The notes: generated from the letters alone by a model not told the origin. DNA of 13,484 nt from Bacteroidota bacterium (GCA_025360565.1 JANYBY010000399.1:1-13484); one strand, 5' to 3'; positions 6,114-13,484 are shown, counted from the first letter of the stretch. Numbers and translations are program-made.

Positions 6114-6353
6114 ATGTCTGACATTGCAAACAAAGTAAAATCAATCATCGTAGATAAATTAGGTGTTGATGAAAAAGAGGTGACCCCGACAGCAAGTTTT
6201 ACAAATGACTTAGGAGCTGATTCGCTTGATACAGTTGAGTTGATCATGGAATTTGAAAAAGAATTCAACATAGCAATTCCTGACGAACAAGCTGAAAAGA
6301 TTGGCACTGTAGGCGATGCGATCGCTTATATTGAAGCTAACGCGAAAAACTAA
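6114..6353 (+). CDS. acpP: Acyl carrier protein
   Basis: Carries the growing acyl chain on a 4'-phosphopantetheine arm during type II fatty acid synthesis in the cytoplasm. The 79-residue acidic protein has the usual length and fold pattern; the GADSLDTVELIMEFE motif contains the modified serine, Ser37. The ATG is followed by SDIANKVKSIIVDKLGVDE, a standard ACP N-terminus. It is the first gene of the operon, 8 bases ahead of fabF, under a good predicted promoter. The carrier must be charged by a phosphopantetheinyl transferase; one is encoded at 10387, though an AcpS elsewhere in the genome may be the main enzyme. Confidence 0.98.
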   Translation: MSDIANKVKSIIVDKLGVDEKEVTPTASFTNDLGADSLDTVELIMEFEKEFNIAIPDEQAEKIGTVGDAIAYIEANAKN

Positions 6354-6361
6354 TAAATTTC

Positions 6362-7612
6362 ATGCAATTAAAACGTGTAGTGGTTACCGGGCTCGGCGCA
6401 GTAACGCCTTTAGGCAATACGGTGAACGATTATTGGACTAACCTCATAAACGGTGTTAGCGGTGCTGCGCCAATTACACGGTTTGACGCTTCAAAATTTA
6501 AAACGCGTTTTGCCTGCGAGGTAAAAGGCTTTGACCCCGATCAATATTTTGATAAAAAAGAATCGCGCCGTTTGGATGCATACAGTTTATACGGTATTGC
6601 CGCCAGCGTTCAGGCTATGGAAGATAGCGGACTTCTTTCCGCCAAAGTAGACAACAACGAAATTGGGGTTATTTGGGGAAGCGGTATTGGTGGTTTAGAT
6701 ACTTTTCAAACAGAAACATTTGGTTTTGCAAAGGGCGACGGAACGCCAAGATTCAGTCCGTTTTTTATTCCAAAAATGATAGCAGATATTTGCAGCGGGC
6801 ACATCTCTATGCGCTTTGGTTTGCGTGGGCCAAACTTTACAACGGTTTCCGCCTGTGCCTCATCAACCAACGCAATGATAGACGCATTCAACTACATTCG
6901 CATGGGTAAAGCTGTGGCCATTGTTACCGGCGGAAGTGAGGCTGCTATTAACGAGAGCGGTATTGGTGGGTTTAATGCATGCCAGGCCATGAGTCAGCGC
7001 AACGAAAATCCTGCAACCGCATCAAGACCTTACGATAAAGATAGAGATGGTTTTGTTTTGGGCGAAGGAAGTGGCGCAATTATTTTAGAAGAATTAGACC
7101 ACGCCCTTGCAAGAGGCGCAAAAATATATGCCGAAATTATTGGCGGCGGCATGAGTGCCGATGCACATCATATTACTGCTCCGCACCCCGATGGATTAGG
7201 CGCAACATTGGTAATGAGTCGCGCGTTAAAAGATGCGGGCATTTTACCATCAGACATTGATTATATAAATACGCACGGCACGAGCACACCCTTAGGGGAT
7301 ATGGCCGAATTAAAGGCCATTAAAAACATTTTTGGAGATAGTGCCTATAAATTAAACATTAGCTCAACCAAGAGCATGACAGGGCATTTACTGGGCGCTG
7401 CGGGTGCAATAGAAGGTATAGCCACCATACTTGCCATTAAAAACGGAATTATTCCCCCAACCATAAACAATCTTAATCCCGATCCGGAATTAGATCCCAA
7501 ACTGAACCTTACTTTCAATAAAATGCAAAAGCGCGAGGTAAGGGCCGCGATAAGCAATACGTTTGGGTTTGGAGGCCACAATGCGGCGGTGGTTATTAAA
7601 AAATACAATTAA
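6362..7612 (+). CDS. fabF: 3-oxoacyl-[acyl-carrier-protein] synthase II
   Basis: Condenses malonyl-ACP with acyl-ACP in fatty acid chain elongation. The 416-residue protein has full family length. The thiolase-fold active site is intact: nucleophile Cys165 in TVSACASSTNAM, His305 in NTHGTSTPLGD, Lys337 in STKSMTGHLLGAAGA and His342 in the same motif. The glycine-rich end (SNTFGFGGHNA) is typical. The N-terminus MQLKRVVVTGLGAVTPLG is the expected start, 8 bases after the acpP stop. Cys-His-His makes it KAS I/II type rather than FabH; the acpP-fabF pairing supports FabF. Confidence 0.97.
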   Translation: MQLKRVVVTGLGAVTPLGNTVNDYWTNLINGVSGAAPITRFDASKFKTRFACEVKGFDPDQYFDKKESRRLDAYSLYGIAASVQAMEDSGLLSAKVDNNEIGVIWGSGIGGLDTFQTETFGFAKGDGTPRFSPFFIPKMIADICSGHISMRFGLRGPNFTTVSACASSTNAMIDAFNYIRMGKAVAIVTGGSEAAINESGIGGFNACQAMSQRNENPATASRPYDKDRDGFVLGEGSGAIILEELDHALARGAKIYAEIIGGGMSADAHHITAPHPDGLGATLVMSRALKDAGILPSDIDYINTHGTSTPLGDMAELKAIKNIFGDSAYKLNISSTKSMTGHLLGAAGAIEGIATILAIKNGIIPPTINNLNPDPELDPKLNLTFNKMQKREVRAAISNTFGFGGHNAAVVIKKYN

Positions 7613-7617
7613 ACATT

Positions 7618-8355
7618 TTGGCATTAAAACATTTTTTATCGCTGCTGAATTTTAAAAATTCCAAAAGCGATAAGGAATTTATTAATTGGATAAAAATAAC
7701 AACAGGTTATTTGCCCGATAATATTTATTTATACCACCAGGCATTTTCGCACAGCAGTGTTATTACCGATAAAAAAGACAGCGCACCAATTAGCAACGAA
7801 CGGTTGGAGTTTTTGGGCGACGCTATTTTGGGAGCGATAATTGCCGAACATCTTTTTACATTATACCCTTATAAGGACGAAGGTTTTTTAACCCAGCTGC
7901 GAAGTAAAATAGTGAACGGACAAAATTTAAAAGCCCTCGCGATTAAATTCGGCTTCAACACATTTTTAAAAACAAGTTTAAGCAAGGATGAAAAAGCAAA
8001 ATCGAGCGCGTTTGGCGATGCCTTTGAGGCTTTTATTGGCGCGGTTTACATGGATAAAGGCTATGATAAAACAAAAAAATTCATCCTCCAAAAAATAATT
8101 AAATACCATGTAGATGTGGCTGAACTGGTAAACACCAACGAAGATTATAAAAGTCAGCTACAAATTTATTGTCAAAAAAATAAAGTTACATTAGAGTATA
8201 AACTATTGGAAGAAAAGAAAGCGGGCGCCAATAAAATTTATGTTGTGCAGGTTATCATAAATAATATCGCGTACGCTACCTTCGAAAATTTCAGTAAAAA
8301 AGTAGCCGAACAAAAGGCCGCGCAATTAACGCTTGAAGAAATAAAAATTGGCTAA
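7618..8355 (+). CDS. rnc: Ribonuclease III (TTG start)
   Basis: Cleaves double-stranded RNA, including rRNA precursors. The 245-residue protein contains the signature NERLEFLGDAILG (60-72) with metal ligands Glu61 and Asp68, and GDAFEAFIGAVYMDKG with Asp134 and Glu137, the equivalents of E. coli Glu38, Asp45, Asp114 and Glu117. A double-stranded RNA-binding domain follows (about 174-243), ending with KKVAEQKAAQLTLEEI. The start is read as TTG at 7618-7620, 5 bases after the fabF stop; no ATG occurs in frame before the conserved part, and the resulting N-terminus has normal length. It overlaps the next gene by 8 bases, so translation is probably coupled. Confidence 0.96.
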   Translation: MALKHFLSLLNFKNSKSDKEFINWIKITTGYLPDNIYLYHQAFSHSSVITDKKDSAPISNERLEFLGDAILGAIIAEHLFTLYPYKDEGFLTQLRSKIVNGQNLKALAIKFGFNTFLKTSLSKDEKAKSSAFGDAFEAFIGAVYMDKGYDKTKKFILQKIIKYHVDVAELVNTNEDYKSQLQIYCQKNKVTLEYKLLEEKKAGANKIYVVQVIINNIAYATFENFSKKVAEQKAAQLTLEEIKIG

Positions 8356-8833
8356 ATACGTTTTAAATAGCAATAAAGATGATCTGGATTTTGTGCTTAT
8401 TGGAATAAGAACAACTGAAAATCAATACTCATTGGTAACCTCTGTGAACAAAGCGCTGGGAACAGAATTTGTTTTAAGCGACAACATTCCGTTTAATTTA
8501 AAGGACGGAAAACTTTTTTATTTTTCACTGTTCAGGTTTGTGAGCGAAGAATTTGGACTGGAATATTTTTTAATACCCAACAACAGCAACCTGGATACTG
8601 CCACTGTGAACCAAGTTGGAGGGGAAGGCTTATTTGCCGATTTAAATGTAGAGGAAAGCACAAAGCTGATAAAGGAACTTCCGAAAACGGATTATTTTAT
8701 AATTTTAAAAGGAGAAGATCTGCATTTGTTTCAATTTAAAATAATTGATAAACTAAAAACAATAAAAGAAATTGTACAAGTGCAAACTTTGGAGCCCGAC
8801 GATTTGCCGAGTAAGATGAATTTGGTTTTTTGA
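8348..8833 (+). CDS. IPExxxVDY-like family protein (TTG start)
   Basis: A 161-residue cytoplasmic protein of unknown function, resembling the Bacteroidota family named after its IPExxxVDY motif, which commonly follows rnc. The equivalent segment here is IKELPKTDY at 108-116, followed by FIILKGED, so the signature is degenerate (Lys for Pro, Thr for Val). Other family-like features are the FSLFRFVSEEFGLEYFLIPN block (59-78) and the small size. No signal peptide or membrane segment is visible. The frame must start at TTG 8348-8350, since an in-frame stop lies immediately upstream (8342-8344) and no ATG follows soon; TTGGCTAA also holds the rnc stop. In many relatives pyruvate kinase comes next; here the operon ends at a terminator. 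Family placement is from memory of the motif and context. Confidence 0.82.
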   Translation: MAKYVLNSNKDDLDFVLIGIRTTENQYSLVTSVNKALGTEFVLSDNIPFNLKDGKLFYFSLFRFVSEEFGLEYFLIPNNSNLDTATVNQVGGEGLFADLNVEESTKLIKELPKTDYFIILKGEDLHLFQFKIIDKLKTIKEIVQVQTLEPDDLPSKMNLVF

Positions 8834-8857
8834 TCTCTCTAATTTAACTGCACAGTC

Positions 8858-8871
8858 CCGATAGCTATCGG
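8858..8871. repeat. Perfect 14-bp palindrome CCGATAGCTATCGG
   Basis: It lies 25 bases after the last gene of the operon, in TCCCGATAGCTATCGGAA. I recall GATAGCTATC-centred palindromes of this type as frequent between genes in Bacteroidota genomes; this cannot be verified here. Confidence 0.5.
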
Positions 8872-8907
8872 AATCGCAGATTACACCAATGGAATAATGA
8901 GCAAACA

Positions 8908-8937
8908 AAAAACCCCGCCTTTTACAGCGGGGTTTTT
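8908..8937. terminator. Bidirectional terminator between the rnc operon and ahcY
   Basis: AAAAACCCCGC (8908-8918) pairs with GCGGGGTTTTT (8927-8937), an 11-bp stem with an 8-base loop. It has a T-run on the right for the plus strand and, by symmetry, one for the minus strand, so it can end both convergent transcripts. Confidence 0.9.
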
Positions 8938-8962
8938 AATTTTTATAAATCATTCTAAAGAA

Positions 8963-8987
8963 CAGATGCTTCGTTCCTCAGCATGAC
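8963..8987. repeat. Dispersed-repeat-like element with ATGCT/AGCAT arms
   Basis: A 25-base sequence, on the minus strand beginning GTCATGCTGAGGAACGAAGC and ending in ATCTG, lies just after the ahcY stop. ATGCT (8966-8970) and AGCAT (8980-8984) are inverted around CTCAG-type sequence. It resembles a short intergenic repeat (GTCATGCTGAG...GAAGCATCT) that I remember from many bacterial genomes, including Bacteroidota. Only one copy is in the window. Confidence 0.5.
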
Positions 8988-8994
8988 TTTTGGC

Positions 8995-10311
8995 TTAGTA
9001 TCTGTAAGCATCCGTTTTAAACGGACCTTCAACTTTTACGCCAATATAATCGGCTTGTTCTTTGCTTAAAGTATCCAGCTCGACACCAATTTTTGCTAAG
9101 TGCAAATGCGCTACTTTTTCATCTAATATTTTAGGCAATACATACACTTTTTTCTCGTATGCTTTTGTGTTTGTCCACAATTCTAATTGCGCCAATGTTT
9201 GGTTAGTAAATGAATTACTCATTACAAAACTTGGGTGCCCTGTAGCGCAACCTAAATTTACCAAACGCCCTTCAGCCAACACAATAATATCTTTTCCTTT
9301 AATAGTATATTTATCTACTTGCGGTTTAATAATATCTTTTGTTGATCCGTAAGTTTTGTTTAACCATGCCATATCAATTTCAGTATCAAAGTGGCCAATG
9401 TTACAAACAATAGCACCGTGTTTCATCGATTCAAAATGACGACCAACAACAATATCCTTATTTCCTGTAGTAGTAACAATAATGTCGGCATGTTTAACAG
9501 CGTCATCCATTTTTTTCACTTCGTATCCATCCATTGCGGCTTGTAACGCGCAAATAGGATCGATCTCAGTAACTGTTACACGAACACCTTGTGATGATAA
9601 AGATTCTGCAGAACCCTTTCCAACATCGCCATAACCTGCAACAACAGCAATTTTACCCGCCATCATTACATCGGTAGCTCTGCGAATGGCGTCTACCAAC
9701 GATTCGCGGCAACCGTATTTATTATCAAATTTTGATTTAGTAACCGAATCGTTAATGTTAATTGCCGGAACCAATAAAGTTCCTTTGGCCATACGCTCGT
9801 GTAAACGGTGTACGCCCGTTGTAGTTTCTTCCGAAAGGCCTTTAATGCCACTTGCTAACTCAGGGTATTTATCAAACACCATATTGGTAAGATCGCCGCC
9901 ATCATCTAAGATCATATTCAAAGGCTTACGATCTTCGCCAAACCATAATGTTTGTTCAATACACCAATCAAACTCTTCTGCATTCATCCCTTTCCAAGCA
10001 TATACCTGAAAACCGGCAGCAGCAATAGCCGCAGCGGCATGATCTTGCGTTGAAAAAATGTTACAAGAGCTCCAGGTTACTTCAGCGCCTAATTCTTTAA
10101 GCGTTTCAATTAACACTGCTGTTTGTATCGTCATATGCAAACAACCCGCAATGCGCGCGCCTTTTAAGGGCTGAGATTTGCCGTATTCTTTACGCAGAGA
10201 CATTAATCCCGGCATTTCTTCTTCGGCCAATTTAATTTCTTTACGTCCCCATTCTGCTAAGGACATATCTTTTACTTTACTTTTTACGAATTTTGTTGCT
10301 GTTTCAGGCAT
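8995..10311 (-). CDS. ahcY: Adenosylhomocysteinase (S-adenosylhomocysteine hydrolase)
   Basis: Splits S-adenosylhomocysteine reversibly into adenosine and homocysteine, removing the product inhibitor of methyltransferases; cytoplasmic, with tightly bound NAD. The 438-residue protein has full family length. Visible motifs are GCLHMTIQTAVLIETL (57-72), SSCNIFSTQDHAAAA (81-95), the NINDSVTKSKFDNKYGCRES region (185-204), the NAD-binding GYGDVGKG (226-233), and the C-terminal KTDAYRY that reaches into the neighbouring subunit's NAD site. The ATG at 10309-10311 gives MPETATKF, with no better alternative. It is a single-gene unit read towards the shared terminator, with a good promoter overlapping that of the divergent phosphopantetheinyl transferase gene. 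Confidence 0.98.
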   Translation of the reverse strand: MPETATKFVKSKVKDMSLAEWGRKEIKLAEEEMPGLMSLRKEYGKSQPLKGARIAGCLHMTIQTAVLIETLKELGAEVTWSSCNIFSTQDHAAAAIAAAGFQVYAWKGMNAEEFDWCIEQTLWFGEDRKPLNMILDDGGDLTNMVFDKYPELASGIKGLSEETTTGVHRLHERMAKGTLLVPAININDSVTKSKFDNKYGCRESLVDAIRRATDVMMAGKIAVVAGYGDVGKGSAESLSSQGVRVTVTEIDPICALQAAMDGYEVKKMDDAVKHADIIVTTTGNKDIVVGRHFESMKHGAIVCNIGHFDTEIDMAWLNKTYGSTKDIIKPQVDKYTIKGKDIIVLAEGRLVNLGCATGHPSFVMSNSFTNQTLAQLELWTNTKAYEKKVYVLPKILDEKVAHLHLAKIGVELDTLSKEQADYIGVKVEGPFKTDAYRY

Positions 10312-10346
10312 GATATTGTGGTTTATTAATTTAATTTTATGGATTA

Positions 10347-10378
10347 CAAAGATAAGTTATAAGTTTGTAATTCTCAAA
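10347..10378 (-). promoter_or_regulatory. Predicted ahcY promoter
   Basis: On the minus strand TTTG (10375-10378), a 20-base spacer and TATCTTTG (10347-10354) match the Bacteroidota consensus in both elements and spacing. The leader would be about 30 bases. Confidence 0.7.
10360..10367 (+). promoter_or_regulatory. Predicted -7 element of the phosphopantetheinyl transferase operon
   Basis: TAAGTTTG is an exact TAnnTTTG match 19 bases before the GTG start; no clear TTG element is seen about 20 bases upstream. It lies between the -7 and -33 elements of the divergent ahcY promoter, so the two promoters overlap. Confidence 0.45.
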
Positions 10379-10386
10379 TAAAAAGC

Positions 10387-10965
10387 GTGTTTAAAATAGA
10401 CCAAATAAACGATGCCATAAGGATTGCAAGGCTTGACCTGGCTGCTTTTGCGGCCGAAAACAAGGTCGACAAAAAAAGAGACGCTGAAACAGAAGGAATT
10501 AAATATTTGTTAAATAAACTGTTTAGAGAAAGAGAGGCTAAACTGGCCTATACCGAAAATAAAAAGCCTTATTTAGAGGGCGAAACCACGCACATCTCCA
10601 TTTCGCACTCGCATGATAAACTGGTAATTATTGCTAATGCCAAAGAAAGTACAGGTATAGATGTTGAATTGGTAAGGGAAAAAGTAAAAAATATTCAGCA
10701 TAAATTTTTAAACGACGATGAGTTGTTGTTTGCAAACCAAAACGCCGAAACCTTAACCACGCTATGGGCCGCGAAAGAAGCCATTTATAAAGCGTATGGC
10801 TTAAAAGAAGTAGATTTTAAGAAGAATATTTTTATTGAAGAATTTAACCAAAACGAAAATAATTTTTTCGGAAAAATAGAGTTACCTAATTTTAAAAAGA
10901 GATATTTGTTAACGCGCGAAAAAACAGAAAACTATATTTTAGTTTATATTTTAAATGAAGTTTAA
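10387..10965 (+). CDS. 4'-phosphopantetheinyl transferase superfamily protein (GTG start)
   Basis: Transfers the phosphopantetheine arm of coenzyme A to a serine of a carrier protein. The 192-residue protein is Sfp/Gsp-like in layout though short: KPYLEGETTHISISHSHDKL (60-79) is the typical block, GIDVE (90-94) holds Mg-binding Asp92 and Glu94, and WAAKEAIYK (127-135) is the W..KE...K motif with Glu131 and Lys135. The start is GTG at 10387-10389; the first ATG-free stretch MFKIDQINDA has no alternative start nearby. It overlaps the next gene by 11 bases. It could serve the ACP at 6114 or a carrier elsewhere; the sequence does not tell which. Confidence 0.92.
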   Translation: MFKIDQINDAIRIARLDLAAFAAENKVDKKRDAETEGIKYLLNKLFREREAKLAYTENKKPYLEGETTHISISHSHDKLVIIANAKESTGIDVELVREKVKNIQHKFLNDDELLFANQNAETLTTLWAAKEAIYKAYGLKEVDFKKNIFIEEFNQNENNFFGKIELPNFKKRYLLTREKTENYILVYILNEV

Positions 10966-11671
10966 AAAATTTATAAAAACACTTAGCTCTTCAAAACCTT
11001 TATTGGCTGTATTGATAGATCCCGACAAGTTTAATATTAAACTCATTAGGCTGGCCGATAAAAATAAAGTAAGTTGTTTTTTGGTTGGTGGCAGCGAATT
11101 AAAAACAAATAATATTGCACAGGTAGTTGAACAAATAAAAAAAATATCAAAAGCGGCGGTTATACTTTTTCCGGGCGATGAAACGCAGTTGACAAAAAAT
11201 GCGGACGGAATGCTGCTGTTAAGTTTGCTTTCGGGAAGAAACCCTGATTATTTAATTGAAAAACATATTACCGCCGCGCCTCTTATTAAAAAACTAAAAT
11301 TAAATTATTTGTCAACCGCTTATTTATTGATAGATGGCGGAAAAGAATCGGCCACGCAAAAAATAACAAAAACAAAACCCTTAGATCCTGCAAACGTTGA
11401 GTACATAAAAAACACGTCGATTGCGGGAGAGCAGCTTGGCTTTAAAGCAATATATTTAGAGGCAGGAAGCGGGGCAAAGAATAACGTTTCGGAGAGGATC
11501 GTAAAACAAATAAAACAAAACGTTTCGGTTCCGGTAATTGTTGGCGGAGGTATAAACACAAGGGCGAAAGCTGAAAAATTGATCAAGGCCGGGGCAAACA
11601 TGATCGTTGTTGGCAACGCGCTCGAAAAAAATATAAATTTAATAAACGATATAAGTAAGGCTTTTAAGTAA
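10955..11671 (+). CDS. Geranylgeranylglyceryl phosphate synthase family protein (PcrB/GGGPS)
   Basis: Prenyltransferase with a TIM-barrel fold that joins a polyprenyl diphosphate to sn-glycerol 1-phosphate through an ether bond. The 238-residue protein has the family motifs: LIDPDK (20-25), LLSLLSGRNPDYLI (88-101), YLEAGSGA (167-174), PVIVGGGI (193-200) and GANMIVVGNALEK (213-225), the last two forming the phosphate site. Bacteroidota are known to carry group II members of this mainly archaeal family; the usual product there is a geranylgeranyl ether, but chain length cannot be read from sequence by eye. Its ATG lies inside the end of the phosphopantetheinyl transferase gene, which suggests coupled translation. 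A peptidase gene follows after 4 bases. Confidence 0.93.
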   Translation: MKFKKFIKTLSSSKPLLAVLIDPDKFNIKLIRLADKNKVSCFLVGGSELKTNNIAQVVEQIKKISKAAVILFPGDETQLTKNADGMLLLSLLSGRNPDYLIEKHITAAPLIKKLKLNYLSTAYLLIDGGKESATQKITKTKPLDPANVEYIKNTSIAGEQLGFKAIYLEAGSGAKNNVSERIVKQIKQNVSVPVIVGGGINTRAKAEKLIKAGANMIVVGNALEKNINLINDISKAFK

Positions 11672-11675
11672 TAGT

Positions 11676-13484
11676 ATGAAAAAAACGATTTTATTTTTTG
11701 TCGCATGTTTTGTTTCGGGAAGTATTTTTTCGCAAAATCCGGCCGGTGGAAAATTATTAACCATTCAGGAAGCGGTTGGCAAAGGCCGCACAGCGCTTGC
11801 ACCTCAACGTTTGCGTAATCTCTCATTTATTCCAGGGGCTCTTAATTTTTCGTACATACAAAACGACACGCTCAAGATCTTTGAGAACACAAGCGCCAAA
11901 TGCATAAAAAAAGTAACGGTGGCCGAATTTAACGCCATGTTAAAAACGATGAACGACGATACGGTTAAAAATTTTCCACCTGTTGAATGGAAAGCGAAAG
12001 ACATTTTAAAATACATTAACGCAAAAGGGGAAGAGATCTTATACTCTCTTTCTAAAACCGGAAACGCGATAAAAAAAGAAAAGTACATGAAGGACGTTCC
12101 AAGTCCGGATGAGTCGCCCGATAAAAGAAGCATTGCTTATTCAAAAGACAATAACGTTTACATTGCAAAAGGCACTAGCGAAGTTCAGGTTACAACCGAT
12201 GGTTCGTACACGATTGCTTACGGCACAAGCGTACACCGCGATGAGTTTGGAATAAGCAAAGGAACATTTTGGAGCCCGAAGGGCGGCGCTTTGGCTTTTT
12301 ACAGAATGGACCAAACGGATGTGACCGATTACCCGATCGTTGACTGGACAAAATACCCCGCCGAAAATAAAAACATTAAATACCCAATGGCCGGCAATAA
12401 AAGCCATTATGTTACGGTGGGCATTTATCCTTTAGACAAACGAAAAGTTATTTACGTAAACACCGAAGGGCCAAAGGACCAATACCTAACCAACATTGCG
12501 TGGAGCCCCGACGACGCATTTATTTACATAGTTGTTTTAAACCGCGAACAAAATCATTTTAAAGTAAATAAATACAATGCCGAAACCGGAAATTTTGTGA
12601 AAACACTCTTTGAAGAAAAAGATGAAAAATATGCCGAGCCTTTAAACCCCATGTTGTTTGTGAAAAATAATGCCGGGCAATTTATTTGGCAAAGTCGCCG
12701 CGATGGCTTTAATCATTTTTATTTGTACGATACTTCCGGCAAATTAATTAAACAATTAACCAAAGGAAATTGGGAAGTAAAAGATGAAAATGGTTTTGAC
12801 GCCAAAGGAGAAAATTTATTTTTTCATGCCAACGAACAGTCGCCGGTTAATCAAGATCTTTATTCGGTTAATTTAAAAACCGGAATTACAAAACGCATAA
12901 CGCAAGATAACGGTTTCCATACTGCCGTTGTAAGTGAGAACGGGGATTATATCATTGATAACTTTTCCTCTTGCAATGTGCCACGCGAATACAGAGTTAT
13001 TAATACAACTAATTTAAAAAGCAATACTTTTTTTAAAGCGCCCAATCCAATTAAAGATTACAAATTGGGCAAATGGAATATGTTCACCATTAAAAACAGC
13101 GAGGGTACCGATCTGCATTGCCGTTTATTTAAACCGGTTGATTTTGACAGCACAAAAAAATATCCGGTAATTGTTTATTTATATAACGGCCCGCACTCGC
13201 AAATGGTTACCAATACATGGATGGCAGGAGGAGAATTATGGTATCAATACATGGCGCAAAAAGGATTTATTGTTTTTACCTTGGACGGAAGAGGGACTTC
13301 GTATCGCGGAAAAGCATTTGAACAAGCCATACACAGGCAAGTGGGCACAAAAGAAATGGAAGATCAGTTAAAAGGTGTTGACTATTTAAAATCGTTACCG
13401 TATGTAGATGCAAAACGTTTAGGTGTGCACGGCTGGAGTTATGGCGGATTTATGACCACCTCATTAATGACGCGTTACCCCGAT
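11676..13484 (+). CDS. Secreted S9 family (DPP-IV-like) peptidase, 3' end cut by window edge
   Basis: The frame is open from ATG 11676 to the window edge, 603 codons. A signal peptide is evident (MKKTILFFVACFVSGSIFS, with Gln20 next, a common Bacteroidota cleavage context), so export to the periplasm or beyond is expected. An N-terminal beta-propeller domain follows, with HRDEFGISKGTFWSP (187-201), whose Glu190 corresponds to the substrate amino-terminus-binding position, RMDQTDVTDYPIVDW and YPMAG at 236-240. The alpha/beta-hydrolase domain begins near 480; LDGRGTSYRG is the oxyanion-side motif and GWSYGGF carries the nucleophile Ser588. The catalytic Asp and His lie beyond the edge. It probably releases N-terminal dipeptides. 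Start 4 bases after the GGGPS stop suggests the same operon. Confidence 0.93.
   Translation, partial: MKKTILFFVACFVSGSIFSQNPAGGKLLTIQEAVGKGRTALAPQRLRNLSFIPGALNFSYIQNDTLKIFENTSAKCIKKVTVAEFNAMLKTMNDDTVKNFPPVEWKAKDILKYINAKGEEILYSLSKTGNAIKKEKYMKDVPSPDESPDKRSIAYSKDNNVYIAKGTSEVQVTTDGSYTIAYGTSVHRDEFGISKGTFWSPKGGALAFYRMDQTDVTDYPIVDWTKYPAENKNIKYPMAGNKSHYVTVGIYPLDKRKVIYVNTEGPKDQYLTNIAWSPDDAFIYIVVLNREQNHFKVNKYNAETGNFVKTLFEEKDEKYAEPLNPMLFVKNNAGQFIWQSRRDGFNHFYLYDTSGKLIKQLTKGNWEVKDENGFDAKGENLFFHANEQSPVNQDLYSVNLKTGITKRITQDNGFHTAVVSENGDYIIDNFSSCNVPREYRVINTTNLKSNTFFKAPNPIKDYKLGKWNMFTIKNSEGTDLHCRLFKPVDFDSTKKYPVIVYLYNGPHSQMVTNTWMAGGELWYQYMAQKGFIVFTLDGRGTSYRGKAFEQAIHRQVGTKEMEDQLKGVDYLKSLPYVDAKRLGVHGWSYGGFMTTSLMTRYPD

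Noticed and set aside
11676..11708. Lipoprotein reading of the peptidase signal, using Cys11
   Set aside because: The hydrophobic stretch before Cys11 is too short and the preceding residues FVA fit the lipobox poorly; ordinary signal peptidase cleavage before Gln20 fits better.
13171..13371. 66-codon plus-strand frame inside the S9 peptidase gene
   Set aside because: Out-of-frame shadow; the peptidase frame with catalytic motifs is continuous across it.

Overview
The window looks like a piece of a Bacteroidota chromosome, probably from Flavobacteriales or a close relative. The reasons are an AT-rich sequence, several matches to the Bacteroidota promoter pattern (TTG, about 17-20 bases, TAnnTTTG), little sign of Shine-Dalgarno sequences, and typical phylum gene sets: acpP-fabF-rnc followed by an IPExxxVDY-like gene, a bacterial GGGP synthase next to a phosphopantetheinyl transferase, and a secreted S9 peptidase. 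The assignment is from gene content and motifs read by eye, not from a database search. No rRNA, tRNA, CRISPR, transposon or phage gene was seen.

Layout. 1-4179 (minus): the translation/transcription operon rimP-nusA-infB, with infB cut by the window edge. Its leader (4188-4218) holds two interlocking 7-bp inverted repeats that could form competing hairpins or a pseudoknot just before the TTG start of rimP. 4377-5898 (plus): three tandem paralogous genes of 96-97 codons for small membrane proteins of unknown function, the first two each followed by a strong terminator with almost the same stem; the long gap between the first and second contains a run of inverted repeats. 6114-8833 (plus): acpP, fabF, rnc and an IPExxxVDY-like gene, a compact fatty acid/RNase III operon. 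8834-8994: a palindrome, a terminator usable by both convergent units and a dispersed-repeat-like element. 8995-10311 (minus): ahcY, S-adenosylhomocysteine hydrolase. 10387-13484 (plus): a phosphopantetheinyl transferase, GGGP synthase and a DPP-IV-like exopeptidase cut by the right edge, probably one operon.

How the genes fit together. RimP (30S maturation), NusA (elongation, pausing, antitermination) and IF-2 (initiation) form the classic growth-linked operon. AcpP carries the acyl chains that FabF extends; the phosphopantetheinyl transferase further right could charge AcpP or another carrier protein. GGGP synthase makes an archaeal-type ether lipid precursor. AhcY recycles the S-adenosylhomocysteine left by methyltransferases. 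The least explained part is the trio of small membrane proteins between rimP and acpP, with a conserved motif before the membrane segment and a nearly invariant basic C-terminus.
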